Below, piece by piece: positions 55,690 to 64,000 of a stretch of 64,000 bases of DNA (positions are counted from its first letter, which is position 1; every line of letters begins with the position of its first letter). Both the position numbers and the translations under genes were made by a program. Below the pieces are notes generated by a model, which searched no databases, was not told the DNA's origin, and worked only from the letters and a program-made list of their open reading frames with translations. Source of the stretch: Undaria pinnatifida (Eukaryota; Sar; Phaeophyceae; Laminariales; Alariaceae). The stretch covers positions 3,757,242 through 3,821,241 of the forward strand of contig JABAKD010000028.1 of the NCBI GenBank assembly GCA_012845835.1. Direction: 5' to 3'.

Positions 55690-56712
55690 CATGAAAAAAA
55701 TGAAAATATACTCCAGCTGTGAGATCGAATATTTCGTCGAAACTCATCTTTGCAAGCTGTGTGTGATACTCCGATCGCGCGTATTACGAGTTGTGTGTCC
55801 TCATTAAGGATATAGGTCGGCGACTCCCCTTACAACTACAGTGTAGCTATCAGGGTCAACAGCGTGATGTTAGTCAGTCTGTGCGCGGAAATTATAAAAC
55901 CCGTTTCTGAGGGGGACAAAATCTGACAGCTAGCTGTGGAGGGAAATGTATCCGTTTATCAAGTGAATCCTGTGAGTCGAATAACCAGTGAGGGGGGGGC
56001 GGAGTTTTGAAGGACGTGGGGGCCTGGTTTTGATCAAAAGCGAGCGGGGTTGGAGGGGGGGGGGGACGGGGGGGGGGGAACTGGGGGGGGGGGGGGGGCG
56101 GACGGGCGGGCAATTTGTGTGTGAAAGCTATAAATCCTTTTAAGGGGATAAATCTAATGGTTTTGGGAAGAAAAAAAAAAAAAAATGCACCAGTTTATCA
56201 CAGAGGGGGGGGTTGGGGCGGGGGGGGGGGCGTGTGGGGCAGCTCAATCTGTGCGTGGAAACTGTACATTATTTTGAGGGGATAAATGTGATGGTTTTGG
56301 AAAGAATGCATCGGTTTATCATGTATATCCTGGGGTAAGTCGTACAATCAGGGAGTAGAGAGAGGGCGGAGTGTTCGAGGGGGTGGGGGTGGGATGGGGT
56401 GGGGGGGTTGGGGAGGTGGGGGGTGGGTGCGGGGGGGGGGAAGGAAGGGTTTCAGGTGAGGGGTTTGTTATACGTGTGGTGCTAGGTCTAGGCGATGGTG
56501 CGGGTGGTGGGGAAGAAGGGGGCGTTCGGGGCGGGGGGGGGGGGGGGGAAGCAGCGGCATGGATGGCTCTAGAAAGATAATGAGGTGATATCCAGTGCGT
56601 GAAGTGTTTATTAATCTGGCGGATTTCGATATTAGGTGGGGCGTTTGAGCAAGGGAGAGCGAGAAGGGGGGAGGGGGGGGGGGGGATTTTTTAGGAGGTT
56701 TAGTCACAAATA
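55690..56712 (+). repeat. Family A, longest copy
   Basis: ATGAAAATATACTCCAGCTG, GCAAGCTGTGTGTGATACTC, GATATAGGTCGGCGACTCCC, GTCAACAGCGTGATG, then sub-units each with GTGNGNGAAANCTATAAA and GGGGATAAAT(C/G)TGA separated by G-runs, and the 3' block GTGGTGCTAGGTCTAGGCGATGG. It parallels 7,335-8,150. A further partial copy seems to begin at about 56,715 (CTCCGGCTGTGAGATCAAAG), so copies may be in tandem. Confidence 0.85.
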
Positions 56713-56869
56713 AAATTCAAAGGCACTCCGGCTGTGAGATCAAAGATATCTACGGGCTTGTTATACGCGTGGTGCTAGGTCTAGGCGATCGTGCGGGTGG
56801 TTGGAGGGGGGGTTGAGGGGGGTGGGGGGAAAGAATGAAAACTACGTCATGGATGGTCAGAAAGATAAT

Positions 56870-57070
56870 AATCTGCTTGGCCTGTAGAACATGCTGCTGC
56901 CGGGTGAGAGCCGGATGGTCTGAAAGACCTACCAGGTACTCTGGATGGTCTGAACTACCTACTGTAGCACATGTTTCTAGTGCTGGACTTGTGCAACACA
57001 AATCCTGCAAAAAAACGTACCCTAACTTCAGAATATAGATCTAGGTCGTGATCTGTGCGAAGTGTGAAAA
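56870..57070 (+). repeat. Family B fragment
   Basis: GTCTGAAAGACCTACC and TAGATCTAGGTCGTGATCTGTGCGAAGTGTG; quoted in part (GATCTAGGTCGTGATCTGTG). Confidence 0.55.
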
Positions 57071-57719
57071 GTTGCGATACATCGAACTTTGGATAATAAG
57101 TCTAACTAAAAACATAATTTTTTTCATCGTGTTTTGCTCTCCATCCCCCCGGCATCCCCGTCCGGAAAATATGTTTTTGTTCTCGGGCAGGACTCCAGAC
57201 ATCAACAAAGCCGTAAAGTTAGAAGAGCGCTTTTGCGGGGACATCACATAAACCTGTCACGACCTCATGCTGGACGTCAGAAACGCCATATATATCTCCG
57301 GTACATGGCACGGCAAGGAGAAGCCGAACAGTTATTGATGCTGCATATTCCGTACCTGGAGCGTCTTGACTACTTCATGTGATTAAAAGGATGGCAGTGT
57401 TTATGTCAATAATTGGGTCGCACGGACACACCACGTCGTATGAGTTTCCAACATAGGGAAGCCGGAAGCCCCGTAAACTAGGGGGAATCAACGCATAAAC
57501 ATGTCACGATTCGAATATGTACACATAGTCTAGTGCTATACACCTGTTCGGCAAGAAATTGTCACGGTGTGCTGGATCGCCTGGCATACTGATCGCCAGA
57601 AACGCGACATGTTTCCGGTTTTTTTCCGGTTTGGCCAGGAGAATCCGGTTCGTCGTTGATGTTCGACATAAGTACGTAGGTGTTAATTTTGACATCAGGT
57701 ATGGTTAAAGACTTCGCAC

Positions 57720-58055
57720 TGTTTATTCCCCAGCTCAACGCGTACCTGGTAAGAAATTTTACCCCAAGCGACCTTCTGGAGAAGGCATTTTTACGGGTGT
57801 TTTCCCTTCTCCCCCCCGGTGCATGCCTTCACTTTTATCGCGCACAGGTTCAAGCATTCCCACTCTATTATCAGCTGTGCTTATGCTCGTCCATTTTCAT
57901 CAAAATTCTGCTAACTCATGCTTTCGCGCTTTCCGCCAGTCAATCGTTTACGCAAGTCCCAAACGAGCACGGGTATGCACTCGGGGAGACTTGAACCCAT
58001 AACCTCGACTACAGTAGAAAGGCGAAATCTACCTACTACTCACATTGTGGACGCC
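57720..58055 (-). mobile_element. tRNA-derived SINE-like element, family E, minus
   Basis: On the minus strand the head reads ATGTGAGTAGTAGGTAGATT then GTTATGGGTTCAAGTCTCCC (box B/T-arm-like), followed by the family E body: GAGTGCATACCCGTGCTCG, GCGCGAAAGCATGAGTTAGC, GGAATGCTTGAACCTGTGCG, CGATAAAAGTGAAGGC, a G-run and GAGCTGGGGAATA. Both head and body match the 22,040 copy, so the head is part of the repeat. Confidence 0.65.
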
Positions 58056-58275
58056 GATACGGCAAGGAATGGGTTTCGCCGCCGGCCCGCCCCCCCCGTC
58101 CCAAAACGAAAGCCTGTACGAGGCCACGACGAGGGATTTTCACATCACTACACTCGGGCCCGGCACTATGTAAAGGATACCGTACTAACGCGGGAACACG
58201 CCAATGGTACAGCAGCAGCAGCTTGTGGTGCAACAGTACAGCAGTAGACTAGCAGCAGCACAGCAGCAGTACCAG

Positions 58276-58504
58276 TCAACATATCAAGGAAAGGGCGGCG
58301 CCGCCCGTCCGTGCTCGAATGAGCTCCTGGACGGCCTCTAGCACGGCACGGAACCCCACAACCCATCCGGAACCCCCATCGGCTGGAGGTGGAGTGGCGG
58401 ACCCTCGGGCTCGCGTGTCAGCCTTGCTCGAGAGGCGGCGTAGGCACCGGAGAACGGTTGCGGCTTCGTCGAGCCTGCCTCCCTGCACCAGCTCCTCGAG
58501 GTAT
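58276..58504 (-). CDS. REV1: REV1 last exon: C-terminal REV7/polymerase-binding domain
   Basis: 229 nt with stop. Acceptor CGCCGCAG. Reads YLEELVQGGRLDEAATVLRC then LRRLSSK and GWVVGFRAVLEAVQELIRAR. Joined to the previous exon it aligns without gaps over 30 residues with helices 2-3 of animal REV1 (VVKYCTDLIEEKDLEKLDLV). An insertion (about 15 residues, DTRARGSATPPPADGG) separates the last helices. Confidence 0.93.
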
Positions 58505-61500
58505 CTGCGGCGTCGTGCACGGAGCCGAACAACAGGGTGGTGACAGTCTGAGCAGCGAGAAAATGAAAGCAAAAAGAAAAAGAACAAGAAACAATGAAGA
58601 TGCTATGTGGTTACGCATAAAGGGCGAAACAATAAACGAATTCCACATTCGAGGGAGACGGCGCAATTGATCGCACAAAAAAAACAAGAAAACAAGACTA
58701 TACCGACACACCCTAATATGCTCATGCATCCAAATGCTGTACCCTACTGGTACTTACCAGGTATACAACCCTAGTTCTGTACCCTACTTACACACTTTAC
58801 GGATTCACCCTGATTGTGTACTCTACTGGTGTACCCTACCGACGCACCCTGCTGTTCCACCTCACCGCTACAGCCCGCCCCCGCACCTGTACAGCAACTC
58901 CAAGTGCCACTGAGAGGGCGAGGCGACCGCCCCGCCAACCCACATCCGTAACCCCCCCCTCAAGGTTTCCATCTTCTCGGCCACAAATACCCCGCCACCC
59001 TTTCGTCCACGGCCTCCGAGCGACTCCGGACCTCCCCGCTCCGACACCAGACTTGGCGACATTGTTTCCCGCACATCGGACACCTCTGACCCTAGTTCGC
59101 CACTTGCTTGAGCCTCCCCATCGCTCGGAACACTTTCGGCCATGTCAACAAGGACGGTACCGACGGAACCGCTCCCGCCAGCTGCGGCGGCTGCGGCGCC
59201 GGCCGCGTCGCGGGTGGATGGTGAGGCAATCGTCCTGAGGACCTCTTCCCTAACTTCCGGAGGCAGGCAGTCGAGAACATCGCGGTCGATCTGGGACAGG
59301 CTGACGCGGAGAAGTCCCTCTTCCGACGGCGATGGGAGAGATCGGGTAGCCGGCGTGTCGTTCCCTGCCCCACGGGTACCTCCGGCCCCCACCGCGGGAA
59401 ACGTACCCCCCTGCCCGAAAGGCACCGGGGAGCGCGGAGCGTGCTGCCGCGGCGAGGATTGGCAGCTCCCTCCCCCTCCATCGCTCGGGTCGTCAAGGCT
59501 AACGGGAGAGTGTGGCCGGGTGCTATCCGAGCCGGCGACAGCGGCGTCAGACGCTCTAGTACCGACGCCTACATCTGCGACGCTACCGGCACCGTCCACC
59601 GGTGTCGTCTGCGCATAGCGGCGGGCCATCTGCGCGCGTTGATTCTCCGACAAAGACGCGTACTGGAGGCCGAGCCCTAGAGGCATGGCGCGAAGAGACT
59701 CTCTGTAAAAAGCGGAGGGTCCTTCGCGGCCCTCGCTCTCGTCGTCGCCGTTGTTGTAGTCCCGCAGCTTTCGCAAAGTCCACAAGCTGTCGATGCTAAC
59801 CTGAAAGCCGTAAACATGATAACATAGATGGAGGCGAACGGGGTGGCGGACCGAACCATAATGGAGGGGGGGTTAACCGGATCACGTTGCGATTGCGGCA
59901 GTAATAGCGTGCACGTTGAGGTACTGAGATGCCCGGATGGAACGACGCGAAGATCGAATAAAACACAGCGGGAATCGACTGGGACACAGCTAAAAGCAAG
60001 GGAGACACGGCAAAAAATCGAACGTGTTACGACAAAAGTCGACTAGTACACCCAAAATCGACTGGGTCTCAGCGAAAATAGTTACACCAAACTCAAATGA
60101 CTTGAGTCACGGCGAAAATAGATTCAAACACGGCGAACATCGACCAAAATCGAATAAATCAAAATTGCAAAACCGACGCAACCAAAACATGATACTAGCT
60201 GAAACACAGGAAACATAGACTGTCGGTACAACCGGCCTCTCTCCCCTCCCCCTCCTATTGCAGAAACAGATCTCCCCGCCCTCGCCCAGCGCCCAGTCCC
60301 ACCTGCTGCGGCTTTGCCGAGCCCTCTCGAGCGACGGTAACGTCGAAGCCCTCACGAACGCCTTCCAACCTCGGCACTGCCGCAGTTTGAACCCGGTTAA
60401 GACCCGCGGCAAACGCGTTTTCGACCGATGCCCCCGACGATCCCCCTGCCAGTGACCCGGCGGCAAGCTGTTGCCCAACGCGAGCGCTAGCTCTGGCTTG
60501 CGGTGAAAGAGAGGGAGCGAACGACGAGGAACGGGGGCTACCCCGCTCTTGTTGGCGGGCTTCCAGCTGGTCCATCACCTCCCGCCGTAGGTCGGGCGGC
60601 AAAGCGCTGAGGACGGCGCTATCAATCTGAGAGAAGGTGATCTGCAAAGCGCGACAAAAAAACGCGTGAGCGCGAGGGCGTTTCAAACGGAGCCCTTTCA
60701 CGACTGTCGCTCACGTTTTTTAGGAGACACTGCTCGGAATTACGGTAGATAAATCGATATTTTTTGTTTAGTTCGAAAAGGATTAAGAAGCGCTACAGTC
60801 ACTCAACAGGGTCGTCAGATGTCAGCCGTGGTCGATCAGCTTCAACTGCAGCAGTAATCACGCCGGGCGCTGTGTCCCTCCTGGCTCGAACAACGTGCCA
60901 AGCCACCGCAAAGCGGTTTTCAAACGTGAAGCCACCGCAACACGGATTGCTCAGGCGCGAAAAGTACGCAAACGAGGAAAAAAAAAACTAATTTTGGGTG
61001 GCCGAGGCGTTCCCTCCACGAGGACTACACCCCCCTTGCTGCTGACTGTGAGGATCCCGAACAAAAAAAAAAACTGCACAATCAATTTTACGTCCATACT
61101 TGACCTTCTAAACCCGACCCCATGCACTAAATCTGACGTATGGTTCACCTGCGACATGGAAGGCGTTTCCGTGCGGCTAGCGGGAGTTCCTTCCGCATGA
61201 TCCGCGGGCGATGAGGGCGAGAGTATCTCGGGAGACTCCGATGGCAGCTCCCGCCCCCGCTCCCCCCGCCGTCGCACCGAAGACCGAGGAGAGACGTCGT
61301 CGCCATGGACTGACGCGTGTGGCGTCGGGGAGCATTCTGGGTTGTGAGCATTCGCTTCTTTGCGAGCCCCAGACGTGATAACCGATAACCCTTCTTCATC
61401 GTGCTTCAATTCTCCGACCATGGCGTCTCCTCCCCCAGGGGCACTAGTTACACCTTGTTCGTGCTTCGCTTGTTCGACGGGCGTGTTTCCTCGCCCGGGG

Positions 61501-62763
61501 GGGTCGACTCCCGCGTCTCCATTTCTGGGTGAACGTGTCAGCCTGGTTTCGGTCGCAGCGTCGACGGGAAAAGGACCTCGCCTCCGCACCTTCTGCTGTA
61601 CAGCTAAGCCGGTGCCCTTGTCGGGCAATCCCCCTGCCCCCCCCGCCCGCGCACCCACCCAGGGTCCGGGGCTGGCCATCGACGCCCCGCCAACGAAGTG
61701 CAGGGCGTCTTGCGGCGGTGTGCGAGCCTCCTCGCGCGGTCGCTTCTTGGAAAGTCCCGGAGGAGAGGGCCGCCCCGTCCCAACCAGCTTCCGGCGGAGA
61801 TCCGGCGAACTTTCGGTCTCGTGGGGAGCCGTTTTCCCGCACTCCTCCTCCGCCGACGACGGAAAAAGGCGTGCTCCTCGCGGCGGCTTATCACCGACAC
61901 ATTGCCCGTCCGCCCCGAATAAACGGGCAGCAACAGTCCGTTCGTCTTTTTGACCACCCGTTCTGCGAAACGGCATGGCGGCGTTTTCATTTTGTTTTTT
62001 TTCGGTTGTTGTCGCCGTTCGTTGTTTAATCAGCCAGCCGTGAAGCGCGCCGCCCGCTGTCCCACCCCCGCTTCCTCCTCCTCCGCCACCGCTGCCGACA
62101 TAACCGCCAGTCTCTCCCGCGGCAGAGAGCGGGGCGAGCCGCGTCATTTGGAGCCCGATGCCGCGGATCTTGTCGGGAGGTACCTTGGCTTCTTTAAGGA
62201 GCTGGAGAGCGCTTGAACCGAGCGTGCCGGCGTCGCCCGTCGCGCGCTGGAGGTTGAGAAGCTTGGAGCGCGCGTCGCAAATCCCGTGCCCCAGATACTT
62301 CCGCGGGAGACCCACGCCCTGTTTGGAACGAGGGTGGGAGTTGTCGTGACGGGACGGAGGGGGGAGTTGCGATTGTGGGATGAGGAGGGGGGTGGCCGGT
62401 ATGGGACGGAGGGGCGAGTTGCCGTTAACGCGGCATTTTTAAATATCAAGTATTCTAAATACGACAGTTGCGACCAGCTGCTGCACCATGGGACGCCTCA
62501 GCAGCAGCTTGCAGAAAAGTCGGCGCCGTGGTGTAGCTCAGTTGCAACGGGCACCAAGGGTCGACGGACCCGCGGGAACAAAAACTCACATCTCGTTGTT
62601 TCATTATCTTGAGAGTTAGCGCTCGCCCCACCACGCCCTCCGCCGCCATTCTGTGGCTCAGCTCCCCAGCCAGCTCGGACACAAACCCATTCGCTTGATC
62701 CTGAGTGTCAAACCTAACGCCGTAGTTCACCTCCGCGCCAATGCTCTTACGATCTGGTGGGGC
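58276..62763 (-). CDS. REV1: REV1 translesion DNA polymerase/scaffold, C-terminal exons (5' part outside window)
   Basis: REV1 is a nuclear Y-family deoxycytidyl transferase and the scaffold of translesion synthesis. It binds ubiquitinated PCNA through ubiquitin-binding motifs and recruits other polymerases and REV7 through its C-terminal domain. Five exons on the minus strand, all GT-AG with matching phases, encode about 940 residues: 62,763-62,590; 62,318-61,149; 60,641-60,303; 59,800-58,887; 58,504-58,276 (stop at 58,278-58,276). In order: part of the little-finger/PAD domain (RKSIGAEVNYGVRF, LTLKIMK, GHGICD), a long disordered Gly/Ser/Pro/Arg-rich linker, UBM1 (TFSQIDSAVLSALPPDLRR), UBM2 (LSQIDRDVLDCLPPEVRE) and the C-terminal helical domain (LRMWVGG, YLEELVQGGRLDEAATVLR, FRAVLEAVQELI). 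The BRCT domain and catalytic palm must lie past 64,000, since 62,764-64,000 shows only intron-like repeats. Confidence 0.95.
58887..59800 (-). CDS. REV1: REV1 exon with ubiquitin-binding motif 2 and first C-terminal-domain helix
   Basis: 914 nt, phase 0 in, phase 2 out. Acceptor GGCTTTCAG, donor GTGCGG. Encodes VSIDSLWTLRKLRDYNNGDD, a linker, then RVSLSQIDRDVLDCLPPEVR (UBM2), an Ala-rich run, and at the end METLRGGLRMWVGG and WHLELLY. The last part aligns with the first helix of the REV1 C-terminal domain (DVKTLLREWI). Confidence 0.93.
60303..60641 (-). CDS. REV1: REV1 exon with ubiquitin-binding motif 1
   Basis: 339 nt, phase 0. Acceptor GCTTTGCAG. Opens directly with ITFSQIDSAVLSALPPDL, a UBM with the invariant Leu-Pro pair needed for ubiquitin contact. 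The rest is Ser/Ala/Arg-rich and ends GSAKPQQ before donor GTGGGA. The donor was chosen for its CAG|GTGGGA context and phase. Confidence 0.9.
61149..62318 (-). CDS. REV1: REV1 exon: end of little finger and long disordered linker
   Basis: 1,170 nt, phase 0 at both ends. Acceptor CCAAACAG, donor GTGAAC. Starts GVGLPRKYLGHGICDARSK, then DKIRGIGLQMTRLAPL (REV1: DMRGVGIHVNQLVP). It then runs ~300 residues of low-complexity, charged and Gly/Pro-rich sequence containing basic clusters such as LSKKRPREEA, a possible nuclear localisation signal. REV1 linkers are poorly conserved, so only the start is diagnostic. Confidence 0.93.
62590..62763 (-). CDS. REV1: REV1 exon: little-finger (PAD) segment
   Basis: 174 nt, phase 0. 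Acceptor CCCTTTTTCAG, donor GTGAGT. Encodes APPDRKSIGAEVNYGVRF, DQANGFVSELAGELSHRM and GRALTLKIMKQRD, matching the REV1 block RKSVSAEINYGIRF...KRLTLKIM. Confidence 0.96.
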
Positions 62764-62869
62764 CTGAAAAAGGGTAAGTTGCGGTACGATGGGCACCACG
62801 CACCGTAGCATGGTCGTATCGATATTGTCATCCGATTCACATACAAAGTTCGAGCGACGTCACTCGCAT

Positions 62870-63210
62870 CGTATGATATATAGTGGAGGGACTCCCAAAA
62901 ATGCCGGCATGTGCCATCTCAATATCGGCACTACTCAGGGCACCGGCACCATCGGGAATAAGGATACTTATAGACAGTTACTACGACAGAGAGTTCCAGC
63001 CGAGCCCAGCGATTCCAACGGCACTATAGAGGGAAGTGGCACTATTCAGCCGGCACTATGGGGAGCTCCCCACTTGTCTCAAATGTTTTTGGCGTCAACG
63101 AGCAAAATATCTGACATGTCAGAGACAGTGGTGCGTGTTGACGGAGCAGTAGTTTTACGAGTTGGCCTAGCTTCGATGAACATAGTTAACACACCGGAGA
63201 TATCGGGTTT
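62870..63210 (+). repeat. Family C-related repeat in REV1 intron
   Basis: GTGGAGGGACTCCCAAAAATGCCGGCA (in part: GAGGGACTCCCAAAAATGCC), CACTATAGAGGGAAGTGGCAC and GCCGGCACTATGGGGAG form inverted and direct GCCGGCA motifs as in other family C copies. Confidence 0.6.
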
Positions 63211-63214
63211 CTAT

Positions 63215-63440
63215 TGATGATTTATAGATGATCTGTGTCTTTCAGGTCAGGCAGATCCCTGGTCTATATGATTTGCATGGTCTATAGATCGTGTTGCCGG
63301 GTGAGACCCGGACGATATAGCAACATGTTTCCTGGGTTGGATCAGTACTCCACAGGCCCTGCACGACACATCATATCGACCGATCTAGGATCTACAGGGA
63401 TATGATCTAGATGATCTAGATCGTGATCTGTCCGAGGTCT
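63215..63440 (+). repeat. Family B (GATC-rich) copy in REV1 intron
   Basis: TCAGGCAGATCCCTGGTCTA, TTTCCTGGGTTGGATCAGTA, GCACGACACATCATA and GATCTAGATGATCTAGATCG in family order. A second fragment lies at 63,845-63,960. Confidence 0.85.
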
Positions 63441-64000
63441 ACATAAAACATACAGTTCACGAGGGCATGCAACAAAAGCTAAACGATTCCATGCTTCTAA
63501 AAAGGTCAGAAGGAAAAACAAGCAGGCCTGTTGTGATCACAGGATGAAGTAAGCAAATAACACAAAATATTTTCCCGTTTTCTTCCCTCGATGTTAAGAG
63601 TATCCCCCCCTTCTGTCTAGGAAAAAAACAATGCGGTGTGTCGACATACAACATTTTTATTTTTCGTCTACGACTAGAGCCCACATTACTTCATTACATA
63701 TTACCAATGACTTCTGAGAAAATTGCCCACCACGCTAGGCACAATGGTCGCGGCTCCGCACTTGTACCGGACGCTTGTTTATCCGACGGCAAAGCCCTCC
63801 GGTAGGCCTCTCTTATCGCCCAGCCCCATCTCTAGACGTTATTGGGCAGAGAAGATTCTCTCATCTATATCATCTGCGAGATCTAGATCCTTTACACATT
63901 GGGAACTGTATGATCTGCGTGACCTAGCATATGTTTCAGACAAAAACCGTAACAATCTTGTCCTCTTCGCACCTGCACCGGACGCTTGTCCATTCCCGGG

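Larger units (their letters stand above)
53424..58275. other. Convergent intergenic region between ERCC8 and REV1
   Basis: No gene is recognised. It holds a family C-related segment (53,600-53,920), tRNA-like elements (54,380-54,790), family A (55,690-56,712), family B (56,870-57,070) and a family E SINE (57,720-58,055). Any termination or polyadenylation signals for the two genes must lie at its ends; none could be identified with confidence. Confidence 0.7.

Noticed and set aside
58816..59618. Plus-strand open frames of 140-197 codons over 58,816-59,618 and 61,360-62,029
   Set aside because: Shadows of the REV1 exons on the minus strand, which have clear domains.
62764..64000. Upstream REV1 catalytic exons
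   Set aside because: Looked for the Y-family palm and BRCT motifs on the minus strand; only repeats of families B and C were seen, so those exons must lie outside the window.

Overview
This window is eukaryotic nuclear DNA, and most of it is repetitive. Two intron-containing genes with GT-AG splice sites can be recognised, and both encode proteins known only from eukaryotes. The rest is a layered graveyard of Ty3/gypsy (chromovirus), LINE, hAT-like, MITE and SINE-like elements plus long microsatellites. Compact GC-rich exons, introns of about 0.3-4 kb, Gly/Ser/Pro/Ala-rich linkers and a short TTAGGG tract would suit a stramenopile such as a brown alga. That assignment is inference; nothing here names the species.

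Layout. 1-5,360: wreck of Ty3/gypsy chromovirus DNA, with an integrase/chromodomain half on the minus strand and a protease/reverse-transcriptase half on the plus strand, joined through a ~0.5 kb-armed inverted repeat. 5,375-6,500: a tRNA 3' end, a minisatellite and a ~650 bp trinucleotide block. 6,800-10,450: abundant dispersed repeats (here 'family A'), GC-rich tandem repeats, a MITE and a SINE-like repeat. 10,637-12,010: an element with inverted ends carrying a coiled-coil coding fragment. 12,440-13,900: a second gypsy remnant. 14,960-26,960: minisatellites and repeats without a recognisable gene. 26,990-29,160: tandem array of ~450-490 bp units. 31,118-32,166: hAT-like element with an 8 bp target duplication, beside a family A palindrome. 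35,520-36,510: LINE reverse-transcriptase remnant.

Genes. 40,131-53,423 (+): seven exons of an ERCC8/CSA homologue, the WD40 substrate receptor of transcription-coupled repair. 58,276-62,763 (-): five exons encoding the C-terminal ~940 residues of REV1, the translesion-synthesis polymerase and scaffold, with part of the little-finger domain, two ubiquitin-binding motifs and the C-terminal domain. The REV1 catalytic exons lie beyond the right edge. The two genes converge tail to tail across ~4.9 kb of repeats. The most interesting gene-level observation is a tandem copy of a small ERCC8 exon that keeps splice-site dinucleotides and reading phase.

The 5' exons of ERCC8 and one exon near its 3' end (between 50,879 and 53,029) could not be located. 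Repeat family names (A-H) are local to this report. No searches were run, so all repeat relationships come from reading the sequence.
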